From assembly GCF_013113835.1 (NCBI RefSeq), contig NZ_VTYQ01000001.1, positions 248,001 through 312,000 on the forward strand: a stretch of 64,000 nucleotides of DNA. The letters are read 5' to 3'. The notes beneath the pieces are model-generated. The model had not been told where the DNA came from. It was given only the letters and a program-made list of their open reading frames with translations, and did no database searches. Below, piece after piece: positions 44,424 through 53,406 of the stretch. A program made the translations under genes and the position numbers. Origin of the DNA: Vibrio sp. RE88 (lineage in GTDB: Bacteria > Pseudomonadota > Gammaproteobacteria > Enterobacterales > Vibrionaceae). How positions within the stretch are numbered: position 1 is the first letter of the stretch; every line of letters starts with the position of its first letter.

Positions 44424-44441
44424 GGATAATGATTATCATTA
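44424..44441. promoter_or_regulatory. Fur box upstream of ABC ATPase operon
   Basis: GATAATGATTATCATTA matches the 19-bp Fur consensus (GATAATGATAATCATTATC) at nearly all positions. It lies 24 bases before the first start codon, where it would block the promoter when iron is plentiful. Confidence 0.8.
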
Positions 44442-44771
44442 ACTTTTAATTTTTGACTGAAAAGAAGTGGTGGTGAAAACAGTGAAGTGACTCGAAAAAC
44501 GCTCAGTATGTGAACAGGCTTGTCATTTGTGAGGGAGAAGTACTACGGGTATCGGCGTGAAAAGTGAGAGCTGGATCGCCTTACAAATATTAGGGGGAAT
44601 CCCTTAAATGTACTTCGCCATTTGGCCACGCGCAAAGCTTATTTATCCAAAAAACAGTAACTGTGTACGAACTATTAGCGCAATCACATTATGAAGCTAA
44701 AATTCTTAACAAGGGCGGCGAGCTTTTGCTACAGATTAGCTGTCCCTTGCATGGTTTGTTCGGAGGTTACA
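44442..44771. other. 330-bp divergent intergenic region
   Basis: Lies between the Fur-controlled ATPase operon and the PA3496-like gene. Apart from the Fur box and a short imperfect dyad near 44593-44610 (TTAGGG...CCCTTAA), I see nothing I can name. Confidence 0.5.
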
Positions 44772-44969
44772 ATGTCCATTAATTCTATTGACCATGATGA
44801 AATGACTAAAATCACAGACAAGTGGGACTTCACGGAAGAAGTACAATCACAGAAGCCAACCAAAAGTGTTAAGTCGGCGGAGGCTCGTCGTCGTATTGAA
44901 GCATTAAGAGAGATTCGCGAAAGCGGCTTAACCATAGAGGAAGCGAAAGACCTAGGCATACTGCACTAG
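44772..44969 (+). CDS. PA3496-family small protein
   Basis: 65-residue protein of the PA3496 family (described as putative envelope-integrity proteins). ATG at 44772 follows GGAGGT directly; the longer frame from 44691 is unsupported. The C-terminal half carries the conserved SAEARRRIEALREIRESGLT followed by EEAKDLGIL. No signal peptide or membrane helix. Monocistronic, ended by a strong terminator. Function unproven. Confidence 0.8.
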   Translation: MSINSIDHDEMTKITDKWDFTEEVQSQKPTKSVKSAEARRRIEALREIRESGLTIEEAKDLGILH

Positions 44970-44993
44970 ATGTGATGACAGTGATAATCGACG

Positions 44994-45027
44994 TAAGGGT
45001 GGCTCAAATAGCCACCCTTAATTTTTC
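44994..45027 (+). terminator. Terminator after PA3496-like gene
   Basis: Perfect 11-bp stem TAAGGGTGGCT / AGCCACCCTTA, loop CAAAT, then ATTTTTCTTTTTTT. Confidence 0.9.
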
Positions 45028-45130
45028 TTTTTTTGATCTTAGTTAACTCACTCGTTGTGCTTTGATGTCCATTTAAGTCACGAATGTGCTATATTCCCTT
45101 TCCATATTTTTGCAGATTCAGCCCCTTTGT

Positions 45131-45340
45131 ATGTCGATTAATTTATCTACCCTCCCGGCCAACGAAAAAAACAAAATTGAGCTTGATAAACAGGCCTCAT
45201 TTTTAGTCTGGAAGCTGCGTGAAGCGAAAGCAGGGCCAGATGAAATTGATCAGCAAGCGGATAAAATCAGAGATGAAGATGAACGAGCGTCTTTTCTCGA
45301 ATCTGTAGCCAAGTACAAGCGAGTGATGGGTGTCGCCTGA
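45131..45340 (+). CDS. Small conserved Vibrio protein (DUF3283-like)
   Basis: 69-residue soluble protein; sequence resembles the small DUF3283 family of Vibrionaceae (recognised from memory, not certain). ATG at 45131 gives MSINLSTLPANEKNKIELDK; a longer reading to 45086 is unlikely. Mostly helical, charged, with KQASFLVWKLREAKAG. No clear ribosome site. It lies 89 bases before the YebC-family gene and may share transcription with it. Confidence 0.65.
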   Translation: MSINLSTLPANEKNKIELDKQASFLVWKLREAKAGPDEIDQQADKIRDEDERASFLESVAKYKRVMGVA

Positions 45341-45429
45341 CGTCCTGTGTGCAAGACATCGAGAAATTGAAATGGTCTCGATTTTTGCTAAAATCCTTCG
45401 CGTTAAATTGAATTAGAGAGAACATCCCG

Positions 45430-46146
45430 ATGGGAAGAAGTTTTGAAGTGCGCAAAGCCTCGATGGCGAAAACAGCTGGCGCAAAAATTAAAGTTTATTC
45501 CAAATACGGTAAAGAAATTTACATGTGCGCGAAAAATGGCGGTGCAGACCCAGACATGAACTTGTCTCTTAAGCACCTGATCGCAAAAGCGAAAAAAGAC
45601 CAAGTTCCTGCACACGTTATCGACAAAGCGATTGATAAAGCCAACGGTGGCGGCGGTGAAGACTACGTTCCTGCACGCTACGAAGGTTTTGGCCCTGGCG
45701 GTACAAGTGTCATCGTTGATTGTCTAACAGATAACGGTAACCGTACTTTCCAAGATGTACGCCAGTGTTTTGTTAAAACAGGTGCGAAAATTGGCGTTGA
45801 AGGTTCAGTTTCGCATATGTTTGATCACCAAGCGGTATTCCAGTTCAAAGGCGATGATGACGAGATCATTCTAGAAACGCTAATGATGGATGATGTGGAT
45901 GTTACTGACGTTGAACTTGAAGATGGCGTGATTACGGTATTCGCTCCTCACACTGAGTTCTTCAAAACTAAGACTGCTCTAAACGGCGCTTTCCCAGATC
46001 TGACGCTTGATGTTGAAGAAATCACATTCGTTCCTCAAACTCACACGCCTGTTGCGGGTGAAGATGCAGAGAAATTCCAGAAATTCCTCGACATGCTAGA
46101 TGATTGTGATGACGTTCAGCAGGTTTACCACAACGCTGAGCTGTAA
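45430..46146 (+). CDS. YebC/PmpR-TACO1 family protein (YeeN-like paralogue)
   Basis: 238 residues. The family start [20 protein letters not shown] and the core [25 protein letters not shown] are clear. YebC proteins bind DNA or ribosomes; recent work ties them to translation of difficult proline motifs, older work to quorum-sensing regulation (family knowledge). This copy resembles E. coli YeeN more than YebC, and a second homologue would be expected on chromosome 1. It has a good AGAGAGAAC ribosome site and ends with a strong terminator. Confidence 0.92.
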   Translation: MGRSFEVRKASMAKTAGAKIKVYSKYGKEIYMCAKNGGADPDMNLSLKHLIAKAKKDQVPAHVIDKAIDKANGGGGEDYVPARYEGFGPGGTSVIVDCLTDNGNRTFQDVRQCFVKTGAKIGVEGSVSHMFDHQAVFQFKGDDDEIILETLMMDDVDVTDVELEDGVITVFAPHTEFFKTKTALNGAFPDLTLDVEEITFVPQTHTPVAGEDAEKFQKFLDMLDDCDDVQQVYHNAEL

Positions 46147-46180
46147 TCTTAGGCACACTAGCATGTGCTGAAAAATTGCT

Positions 46181-46209
46181 AAAAAAGGGATCCTTGTGAT
46201 CCCTTTTTT
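46181..46209. terminator. Terminator after YebC-family gene
   Basis: Perfect 12-bp stem AAAAAAGGGATC / GATCCCTTTTTT with a CTTGT loop. Confidence 0.9.
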
Positions 46210-46314
46210 GTTTCTGAACCCTGAGAAAACTCATCATCTGATTAGACAAGCCGTTGTCTTTTAGGTAATAAACGCTTTCAATAGATGCTGGTTAGATAAG
46301 GTAACGGACGACAG

Positions 46315-47544
46315 ATGAGTAAACGATTTGCGATATTTCTTAGTTGCTGCGTAGCATTTCCCGCTATTTCTGCACCAACGGATGTGCTCGAACGAGCCAA
46401 CACACTCTATGAACAGGGTGAAAAGGAGCAAGCCAAATCGTTATACATGGTCGCCGCAGAGCAGGGCAGTGCTGAGGCGCATTTCAAGCTCGCTTACCAA
46501 TACATCCTGTCTGATGAACAGAGTGTCTATCACTATCAGCAAGCCGCTTTGCAAGGCCACCAAGAGGCACTAGACAACTACCTTGAGGAGGTGTTCTTTA
46601 GAGCGGGCAGTATATCAATGTCAGACCCTAAAGGTGCGCTTGAGACCTATCAGAAGGCCAAACAACACAATCCCGCTTTATCGCTTTATGATGAAGAGCA
46701 AAAAGTTCAAACGATCCGCTATGCGGCAGAGTTACCTAAGCGGGACGTAGAAGCGTTTTTCGACCAGTATCACGTAAAGGATGAAGATGGCGACTGGCCA
46801 TTTTATGATGTATGGGAGCTGGCAGAACAGGCCTCGCGTGAAGGTAGCGTATTTGGTAAACCCGACCCAGAGCTCATTTTCTGGCTTATCACTCGTGGTG
46901 GGTGGGTTCCCGCTGAGCTGTCATATGCAGTCAAAGATTACTATCAGCACTGGAAAGATAACCAAGTGGTGCCGTTCGATCTATGTCAATACGTGACAAG
47001 CGGATCTGGGATGGGGTATTGCGCTCAGCGCATAGCGGACAAGCAAGAAAAACAGCGCCAGAGTGCTCTGAGTTCTTTAAAGGCGCAACTCTCAGATAAG
47101 TATTCAGGATTGATGGAGGCCGCCTACAATGAAATGACGACCTTTGTCACGCTTAAAGCACAGCAAGAAGAAATGCATGGCGGTTCTGGGAGAGCGGCGT
47201 GGATATCTGATTCCATTCAAGAGCAGAAAAACCATTACCTAGAAGCTTTGGAAAAGGCGGTTCGGGGCAACATCGAGAGCGTGCCTACACCGCTGGCTGA
47301 AACGGATAAGCGTCTCAATGCGACTTATCAAGAAGTGATGAACTATCTCAAGCTGCCATCCCCAGAGTATGCGTTGCCGAAACCTCAGACCTTTGAATTG
47401 CGAGAGGTACAAAGGCAGTGGATAAAGCACCGAGATGCGACCTGTCGTCTGGTGGCTGCGCCCCATCCGTCGCTAAAAGAGCAATGCCTGAATTGGCTCA
47501 CCGCTCAAAGAGAGCAGCAACTGCGCGACATCATCATTCCATAA
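46315..47544 (+). CDS. Secreted Sel1/TPR protein with LprI-like (DUF1311) C-terminus
   Basis: 409 residues. Signal peptide (MSKRFAIFLSCCVAFPAISA), then Sel1/TPR-like helical repeats (about 22-130: LYEQGEKEQAKSLYMVAAEQ, AEAHFKLAYQYILSDEQS), a middle region, and a C-terminal domain resembling the lysozyme-inhibitor LprI / DUF1311 family (RLNATYQEVMNYLKLPSP ... VQRQWIKHRDATCR ... KEQCLNWLTAQRE) with paired cysteines. Predicted periplasmic. Single gene between the YebC-family terminator and a convergent DUF2798 gene. A lysozyme-inhibiting role is possible only by family analogy. Confidence 0.8.
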   Translation: MSKRFAIFLSCCVAFPAISAPTDVLERANTLYEQGEKEQAKSLYMVAAEQGSAEAHFKLAYQYILSDEQSVYHYQQAALQGHQEALDNYLEEVFFRAGSISMSDPKGALETYQKAKQHNPALSLYDEEQKVQTIRYAAELPKRDVEAFFDQYHVKDEDGDWPFYDVWELAEQASREGSVFGKPDPELIFWLITRGGWVPAELSYAVKDYYQHWKDNQVVPFDLCQYVTSGSGMGYCAQRIADKQEKQRQSALSSLKAQLSDKYSGLMEAAYNEMTTFVTLKAQQEEMHGGSGRAAWISDSIQEQKNHYLEALEKAVRGNIESVPTPLAETDKRLNATYQEVMNYLKLPSPEYALPKPQTFELREVQRQWIKHRDATCRLVAAPHPSLKEQCLNWLTAQREQQLRDIIIP

Positions 47545-47607
47545 CCATTTCAAAACCGTGAAAGAGGGAGTGAAACTAGACGCTCCCTTCAATATCAAAA
47601 TCAATCA

Positions 47608-47844
47608 TTAGGCCTGTGATACAGCACCTACTCCTGCTAGCCAGTTTGAGAGCTTACGTATTAGCGGTAATACGGTCAGGTTGAGTACGAGTGCTGCTGG
47701 CCACGCAAGAATAAAACTGTCGAGCCAGATCGCTGGCCATTCGCTACTAAAACCAAGTTTATAGCCAGAAATTAATCCAGACATGATGACGGCCATCGTC
47801 AATGAAGAAAGTAGGGCTGAAATCCAAAAATGTTTGCGACTCAT
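47608..47844 (-). CDS. DUF2798 small membrane protein
   Basis: 78 residues with two hydrophobic helices (FWISALLSSLTMAVIMSGLI and SFILAWPAALVLNLTVLPLI) joined by a short polar loop, and the family pattern L-x-S-x-x-M-[AS]-x-x-M-[ST]. Inner membrane; function unknown. The start is 82 bases from the divergent LysR gene, which may control it. Confidence 0.8.
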   Translation of the reverse strand: MSRKHFWISALLSSLTMAVIMSGLISGYKLGFSSEWPAIWLDSFILAWPAALVLNLTVLPLIRKLSNWLAGVGAVSQA

Positions 47845-47926
47845 ATTTCGCCTCCTCTGCTTGTTCTTATGTTGTCATTAAGGATATAACTAGCCATAAG
47901 TGAAAAAAATAAGCAGGTTTAGAAGT

Positions 47927-48838
47927 ATGAATTCCATATTTGGAAACATCGACGACCTTTATTTGTTCTGTTGCGTTGTTGAAGAAGGTTCTTTGCTGGC
48001 GGCGTCTAAGAAACTGCAATTGCCCGTATCAACTATGTCGCGCCGTCTCTCGACGTTAGAACAGCGTCTGAATATCCGCTTGCTTGAGAAGAAGGGCAGG
48101 GAACTGGTTGCAACACAAAGCGGTGTACAAGCGTTTGAGTTGTTGCAGAGCGGTATGGAGTCGATCGAGTCCGGCTTTGGCCAAATGGTCTCAGATACGC
48201 AGCAAGTCTCGGGCAAGATAAAACTGGCGATACCGCACAACTTTTATCGTGCTTTTGTCGGGGATGTCGTTGAGCAGTTTCTAGTTGATTACCCCCAAGT
48301 CTCACTCGACTTAGTACTAAGCCAAGAGCAGGCCGTTCCGCAAACTGACCGAGATTTATTGATCACCTTCGATTTGGCAGAGATGAATGACATGATAGCC
48401 AGGCCTTTGTTTAAAGCTCGCCATGCATTCTTCGCCAGTCCTGAATACTTGGAGAAAGTGGGCAATGTGGAAGATTTGCAGCAGCTCAGTAAACTGGATT
48501 GGGTCAGTGTCGATCACGTATTGGACATCTCGGTTTACGAGCAGGAACGTTTAGTCGATGTTATGGCCATAAAACCTAAGCTGATTGTTAACGACATACT
48601 GGCGGTGTGCGGCGCGGTGGAAAAAGGGCTGGGTGTGGCTTCTTTGCCATTCAGACATGTTCATGAAGGGATGAACATTGTCCGGATTCTGCCTCAGTAT
48701 CAGCGTAGCGTCAGACAGGCGTATCTGGTGTATAAACAGCGGCGCTATCAGCCTAAGGCATTGAGTTTATTGATTGAACGTTTAATGTGTGGTGTAGAAA
48801 AAATTGTCGCAACGGGCAACTTTTACACTGTAAAGTAA
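47927..48838 (+). CDS. LysR-family transcriptional regulator
   Basis: 303-residue regulator: N-terminal winged helix (LYLFCCVVEEGSLLAASKKL, then LPVSTMSRRLSTLEQRLN) and a substrate-binding-like effector domain. ATG at 47927 is preferred to GTG 47900. It precedes a short-chain dehydrogenase on the same strand by 32 bases and reads away from the DUF2798 gene; either may be a target. The parS2 site at 48822-48834 overlaps its last codons. Confidence 0.88.
   Translation: MNSIFGNIDDLYLFCCVVEEGSLLAASKKLQLPVSTMSRRLSTLEQRLNIRLLEKKGRELVATQSGVQAFELLQSGMESIESGFGQMVSDTQQVSGKIKLAIPHNFYRAFVGDVVEQFLVDYPQVSLDLVLSQEQAVPQTDRDLLITFDLAEMNDMIARPLFKARHAFFASPEYLEKVGNVEDLQQLSKLDWVSVDHVLDISVYEQERLVDVMAIKPKLIVNDILAVCGAVEKGLGVASLPFRHVHEGMNIVRILPQYQRSVRQAYLVYKQRRYQPKALSLLIERLMCGVEKIVATGNFYTVK
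48822..48834. other. parS2: parS2 centromere-type site overlapping a gene end
   Basis: TTTACACTGTAAA, perfect match, embedded in the final codons of the LysR gene (reading F-Y-T-V-K), about 10.5 kb from the origin. Confidence 0.88.
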
Positions 48839-48870
48839 CTCATTGAGCAAGATAAAAGAAAGGACAACCA

Positions 48871-49602
48871 ATGGATAAAGTGGTCATCGTTACAGGCGCA
48901 GGAAGAGGGATTGGCGCAGAAACCGCAAAGCTTCTTGCACGTCAGGGCTACGCTGTGTGTGTCAATTATCTTAAAAACCACCAGCGTGCCGATGAGGTTG
49001 TGGAGGCGATTACTCAGTCAGGTGGTCGTGCGTTCGCCCATCAGGCGGACGTGTCTGATGAAGGTCAAGTTGAAACTATGTTCAGTGAAGTCAACGCTCG
49101 CTTTGGTGTGGTGACTCATCTGGTGAATAACGCCGGTGTATTGTTTCAGCAAACGACGTTGAACAAGGTCGATGTTGCTCGGTTTAGACAGGTGATGGAA
49201 TCCAATGTGGTGAGTTGTTTCTTGTGCTGCAAAGTGTTTATCAATCAACTGGATGTGTCAGGAGCTATCGTCAATGTCTCATCGGCAGCCTCAAGAACGG
49301 GCGCTCCATTTGAATATGTCGATTATGCCGCCTCGAAAGGAGCAATGGACTCCTTAACTAAAGGTTTGTCTTTAGAGCTGGCTGAACGTGATATTCGAGT
49401 CAATGGCGTTAGACCGGGCTGTATTTATACTGAAATGCATGCCGATGGCGGTGAGCCTGGCCGTGTCGACCGACTTGCTTCGCAGATCCCACTTGGACGC
49501 GGTGGTACGGCACTTGAGGTTGCTCAGTCGATAGCATGGCTGCTGTCTGACGAAGCGTCGTTCGTAACCGGTTCATTTATCGATATCGCTGGTGGAAAAT
49601 AG
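48871..49602 (+). CDS. Short-chain dehydrogenase/reductase (FabG-like)
   Basis: 243-residue NAD(P)-dependent oxidoreductase of the classical SDR family. TGAGRGIGAETA cofactor motif, NNAGV, catalytic Ser in NVSSAAS, and Tyr-Lys in YVDYAASKGA. AAAGGA precedes the ATG. It is probably transcribed with the LysR gene. FabG-like sequence, but the operon context gives no fatty-acid link, so the substrate is unknown. Confidence 0.9.
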   Translation: MDKVVIVTGAGRGIGAETAKLLARQGYAVCVNYLKNHQRADEVVEAITQSGGRAFAHQADVSDEGQVETMFSEVNARFGVVTHLVNNAGVLFQQTTLNKVDVARFRQVMESNVVSCFLCCKVFINQLDVSGAIVNVSSAASRTGAPFEYVDYAASKGAMDSLTKGLSLELAERDIRVNGVRPGCIYTEMHADGGEPGRVDRLASQIPLGRGGTALEVAQSIAWLLSDEASFVTGSFIDIAGGK

Positions 49603-49649
49603 CGAGGTCTGCTGCAGCTTTATGGCCTTAAAGCTGCCTGAGTTGTGCA

Positions 49650-49677
49650 AAAGCCTTACGTCTTGGAGTAAGGCTTT
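49650..49677. terminator. Hairpin between convergent SDR and YfcC genes
   Basis: Perfect 10-bp stem AAAGCCTTAC / GTAAGGCTTT, 8-base loop. Short T-stretches flank it on both strands, so it probably serves both genes. Confidence 0.6.
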
Positions 49678-49685
49678 CGCCGTGA

Positions 49686-51173
49686 TCAGAAAGGGCCGAG
49701 CTTAATCGCCTGCGCGATGAGCAGGAAGGTAATTGCGATTGCTATCACGACGGCAAGCAGAGGTAGGAAGAACCTCACCCATTTCATGTAATCAACTCTA
49801 GCCATCACCAGAATCGCCATAAAGTAACCTGAGGTTGGAAACAAGATATTGGTGACGCCATCGCCCCATTGGGTCGCCAAAATAACGATTTGTCGTGTGA
49901 GACCAATCAGGTCAGCCAATGGCAACAGAATGGGCAGTGTTAATAGTGTTTGACCGCTGCCCGATGGAACAAGGAAGTTAAACACCGCCTGAGTGAGCAA
50001 GATACCAATCGAGGTTACTGATGGAGGAAGTGCGCCGAGCATTTCTGACAAACTGTATACAATTGTATCGAGAATCTGGCCGTCCGATAGTACTACTGAG
50101 ACCGCGCGAGCTACCCCAGTGATCAGCGCGCCAACTAACATCCCCTGAAATGCGGTGTTGAAGTTGTTGCAGATCTGGTTACCTCTGTGACCAATGATCA
50201 GCGACGTGATGATCGCCATTGTCATGAACAGCCCCGATAACTCATAAAAACCAAGATTAAACTTCAGTGTTGACGCGATGATGCCGACAAACATCACTAG
50301 TGTGGCTAGCCCAGCGATTTTCATTCGAGTGGTGGGCTCTGGTTCAGGCTCCCCTTCGCCATGACCCAGTATGGTGAGCTTGAGTTTGACATCTTGATCG
50401 TAGGTGAGACTAGAGTGTGGATCTGCTTTGACTTTACGCGCGTATCGGACCACAAAAGCGATGGAAACCAACATAACCAAAGCAAGCACCATGACGCGGA
50501 ATCCTGCGCCTGAAAACATAGGAAGTTCAGCCAGCATATGGCCTAACCCGACATTGGTGGGAGAGGTGATACCAAAGGCAAACCCAAAGGTGCAGCTGAT
50601 TAACACAGTCGCCACCGCCGTCATCGAGTCATAACCTAGCCTGAGCATCAAAGGAATCACTATAGGTAAGTAAGCGATCCCTAACTCTGGTGTGCCGATG
50701 AAAGAGCAGATTGCAGCAAAGGCAATCATTAGAATAGGCACCATCAGATAAGTGGCTGAACCGAGCTGTTTGATCAGTCGGTTGACACCGTAATTGATGA
50801 CCCCAGTTTGTTGTAAAACACCAATGGATCCGCCAACTAACAGTGTCAGAAACACAACGATGGACGCTTCACTCAGGCCACGAGGAATAGCAGTCACCAC
50901 TTCCATAGCGCTGACAGGGCTCGCTTCGACAAGCTGATAAGAGCCAGCGACCACAGTTTCTCGACCGTTGTCTAATATCACACGATCAAATTTCCCTGTT
51001 GGGATGGCATAGGTTAAAACCGATACGATTAAGATCATAACGGTGAGAATAATGTAGATGTCCGGCATTTCCCATTTGCCAGGTTTAGGCTGTTGCGGTT
51101 GATGATCTGGGTGGTGACGGTTGAGAACTCCTTCCTTGTTGCTACTTGGTTGCGCTTCCATGTTTACCCTCAC
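49686..51173 (-). CDS. YfcC-family membrane carrier
   Basis: 495-residue integral membrane protein of the YfcC (DcuC/ArsB-type ion transporter) family, about twelve hydrophobic segments. A soluble Gln/Pro-rich N-terminus of about 35 residues precedes TM1 (DIYIILTVMILIVSVLTYAI), followed by the PTGKFDRV motif; the C-terminal half has FLVPSGSGQTLLTLPILLPL. Suggested substrates in the family are dicarboxylates or basic amino acids. It stands alone; two palindromic boxes lie upstream (51213-51283). Confidence 0.85.
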   Translation of the reverse strand: MRVNMEAQPSSNKEGVLNRHHPDHQPQQPKPGKWEMPDIYIILTVMILIVSVLTYAIPTGKFDRVILDNGRETVVAGSYQLVEASPVSAMEVVTAIPRGLSEASIVVFLTLLVGGSIGVLQQTGVINYGVNRLIKQLGSATYLMVPILMIAFAAICSFIGTPELGIAYLPIVIPLMLRLGYDSMTAVATVLISCTFGFAFGITSPTNVGLGHMLAELPMFSGAGFRVMVLALVMLVSIAFVVRYARKVKADPHSSLTYDQDVKLKLTILGHGEGEPEPEPTTRMKIAGLATLVMFVGIIASTLKFNLGFYELSGLFMTMAIITSLIIGHRGNQICNNFNTAFQGMLVGALITGVARAVSVVLSDGQILDTIVYSLSEMLGALPPSVTSIGILLTQAVFNFLVPSGSGQTLLTLPILLPLADLIGLTRQIVILATQWGDGVTNILFPTSGYFMAILVMARVDYMKWVRFFLPLLAVVIAIAITFLLIAQAIKLGPF

Positions 51174-51212
51174 TTTGCTAGAAAAGAAAATGTAAAAACA
51201 AATGGTCTCTTG

Positions 51213-51283
51213 TTAATTGTTTTAACAATTGGGCAGAATAGTATGCAATCTATAGTATAAAAAGTGTACAATTATCCAATTGT
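51213..51283. promoter_or_regulatory. Two AATTGT palindromes upstream of YfcC
   Basis: AATTGTT-TT-AACAATT at 51215-51230 and ACAATT-ATCC-AATTGT at 51268-51283 share half-sites and are about 53 bp apart. They fit a dimeric repressor, but no adjacent regulator is obvious. The rest of the 51174-51483 gap shows no gene. Confidence 0.55.
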
Positions 51284-51483
51284 GAACGGCGTCCATGAAA
51301 ACTTATGCAACTAAACTGCAAAATAGGCATTAAAATGCAGAAATGGTGGATATTGCGCGCATAAATGCGCTTGATGCTCAGCAAAGTTTGGTTTGAGAGG
51401 AATAACACTGCTCCTTGATGCGGCACGGCGCATCAGGGAGTCGAATTGATAAAGAAAGGCAAAGGAAGATAGCAGCTTGTCGC

Positions 51484-52140
51484 TTAGGTCATTAAAGGCA
51501 AGTGCCCTGTTTTGACCAGAATGATTGTTTCCTGCTCAACAAAAGGAAAATGCTCACTCATATGTGGGCTACGTAACCAGCTTCCTTTTGGGTAATGGCC
51601 GTGCTCATCGGCGAACTCTCCTGAGAGGACAAAGATCTCTTCGCCACCAAAATGTCGATGCGGCTGAAATCTTTCTCCGGCCGGCCATTTCACCAAAGCG
51701 ACGTGTTCATGCTCGAACTCATGCAATGGCATCACTTCAAGGCCGCCAATTCCGGGTAACCAAGCTTGCGTGTGGGTGTTCACTCTGATGCTCGCGCTAT
51801 CTCTCTCATCAAACTGATTCAGTTTCACCAAGATGGTACAACCTTGATTGCTGAAAGGAGCGTGTTGGCTGCCGGGCGGGTTACGCAGATAGGTGCCAGC
51901 AGGGTAGTCCCCCTGTTCATCGGAGAAGATACCTTCTAAGACGAATATTTCTTCACCCATTGGGTGTGGGTGTGTGCTGAAACGAGAACCTGCATCATAG
52001 CGGACGACACTGGTTGTGTGGCCAGATTCCGCGTCTTCTCGTTCCAAGGGTTTGCGCCAAACGCCTTTGGCTGGGCTCGCAACCCAAGGCATAGACTCAG
52101 TGTCAATCACGACACGCTGAGCAAAGTTCATATTGAGCAT
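51484..52140 (-). CDS. ChrR-type double-cupin protein
   Basis: 218 residues forming two cupin domains of the ChrR anti-sigma cupin type. Each has H-x-H...E and later H ligands: STHPHPMGEEIFVLEG plus SQHAPF, and QPHRHFGGEEIFVLSG plus SEHFPF. It lacks the N-terminal zinc anti-sigma domain, so it is not an anti-sigma factor itself; a metal-dependent oxygenase or sensor is likelier. ATG 52140 follows GGAG at six bases. It lies 25 bases after the SDR gene in a probable operon controlled by the HxlR gene. Confidence 0.88.
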   Translation of the reverse strand: MLNMNFAQRVVIDTESMPWVASPAKGVWRKPLEREDAESGHTTSVVRYDAGSRFSTHPHPMGEEIFVLEGIFSDEQGDYPAGTYLRNPPGSQHAPFSNQGCTILVKLNQFDERDSASIRVNTHTQAWLPGIGGLEVMPLHEFEHEHVALVKWPAGERFQPHRHFGGEEIFVLSGEFADEHGHYPKGSWLRSPHMSEHFPFVEQETIILVKTGHLPLMT

Positions 52141-52165
52141 CACATACTCCTTGGGTTGATATGTA

Positions 52166-52933
52166 TTAGTTACGGCCTGCGATCACGCCGCCATCCACGT
52201 CCCACACAGCTCCTGTCACCCAGCTTGCCTGATCCGAGAGCAAAAAGCTGATGCTGTTTGCCACATCTGCCGCGGTTCCGACTCGACCTATCGGGTGAAA
52301 GTCATTAAAGCCTTCCAAAGTCTGATCGACTTCTTTAGGGTCAATAAACGCTTCATAGATGGGCGTTTTGACCACGGCTGGCGAGACAGCGTTGACTCGA
52401 ATATTGTAATCCGCCAATTCCATCGCTAAGTGCTGGGTTAGTGCATGTAAACCCGCTTTAGCCATGGAGTAAGCGGAAGAAGGCGTGGCCTTAATTGCTT
52501 GTTTAGCCCACATGGAACCAATATTGACAATACTACCACGGTTGGCTTGGATCATCTTTTGCGCAACGGCCTGCGTGATTTGAAATATCGCCTTATTAAG
52601 CTGGTGGTAGCGATCATAATCCTGTTCAGTATGGTCAATGAAGGCTTTTGGATTAAAGTAGCCTGCAGCATTGACTAAATAACCGATGGTTTGCTGAGAA
52701 TCTTGAATGTCTTGCACAAGTTGCGAGACAGAGTCGGCATCATACAAATCCGCCTGATGCGTTTTTACCATGCCTAACTCTCCAAGCTCGCTAGCCGCCT
52801 GTGCGAGCTTGTCGGCATTTCTGCCTACAAGCGTGACTGGGACTTTATTTTGTAGCAGTTGCTTGGCGGTTTCAAAACCCATGCCGCTCGAACCACCAAT
52901 GATGAGTGCTGTACCTTGATTGCTATATGTCAT
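52166..52933 (-). CDS. Short-chain dehydrogenase/reductase
   Basis: 255-residue SDR. Cofactor loop [18 protein letters not shown], catalytic NIGSMWA and YSMAKAG, and the C-terminal [23 protein letters not shown] at 52933 follows AGGAGA. It is divergent from the HxlR regulator at 53038 and probably co-transcribed with the ChrR-type cupin; such SDR/HxlR pairs often respond to electrophiles or quinones (family pattern). Confidence 0.9.
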   Translation of the reverse strand: MTYSNQGTALIIGGSSGMGFETAKQLLQNKVPVTLVGRNADKLAQAASELGELGMVKTHQADLYDADSVSQLVQDIQDSQQTIGYLVNAAGYFNPKAFIDHTEQDYDRYHQLNKAIFQITQAVAQKMIQANRGSIVNIGSMWAKQAIKATPSSAYSMAKAGLHALTQHLAMELADYNIRVNAVSPAVVKTPIYEAFIDPKEVDQTLEGFNDFHPIGRVGTAADVANSISFLLSDQASWVTGAVWDVDGGVIAGRN

Positions 52934-53037
52934 TTTTCTTTCTCCTGACTGATTCGGACGTGCTAATATTAGGAGCAATGTAAATCACTGAATAGTAAGT
53001 ACAAATCAGTAGGGTAGGTACTTTTTGGTACATCTTT

Positions 53038-53379
53038 ATGAATAACAAAGAAAAACTTTTTCCGAGAAAAACCGCACCCCAAAGCAGCGCCCGAATGGTG
53101 GAAGTGATCTATGGCTGCAAATGGTCGTTAACGGTCTATCAGTTACTCGCTGCAGGTGTAAATCGACCAGGGGAAATGGTGCGCAATGTTGAGGGGTTGT
53201 CAACGAAGGTGCTGAACCAGTGCCTGAAGCGCAATGTGGAGTTTGGAATACTCGATAAAGTGATTTATAACGAGTTGCCGCCAAGAGTGGAGTATCAGGT
53301 GACAAAGTTTGGAGAGAAATTTTTGGCCATTCTTGAACAGCTTGAAGCCTTACAAGATGAAATTGATCAAATCGGGTGA
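53038..53379 (+). CDS. HxlR-family winged-helix regulator
   Basis: 113 residues, one MarR-like HxlR domain: VEVIYGCKWSLTVYQLLAAG, then LSTKVLNQCLKRNVEFGILD recognition region and the wing YNELPPRVEYQVTKFG. The cysteine in GCKW is not in the usual N-terminal redox position. It is divergent from the SDR/cupin pair and the likely repressor. The short spacer holds a partial dyad of GTAC-type half sites (about 52996-53032). Confidence 0.87.
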   Translation: MNNKEKLFPRKTAPQSSARMVEVIYGCKWSLTVYQLLAAGVNRPGEMVRNVEGLSTKVLNQCLKRNVEFGILDKVIYNELPPRVEYQVTKFGEKFLAILEQLEALQDEIDQIG

Positions 53380-53406
53380 GTCGTATCAACTCACCCCATC
53401 CATTGA

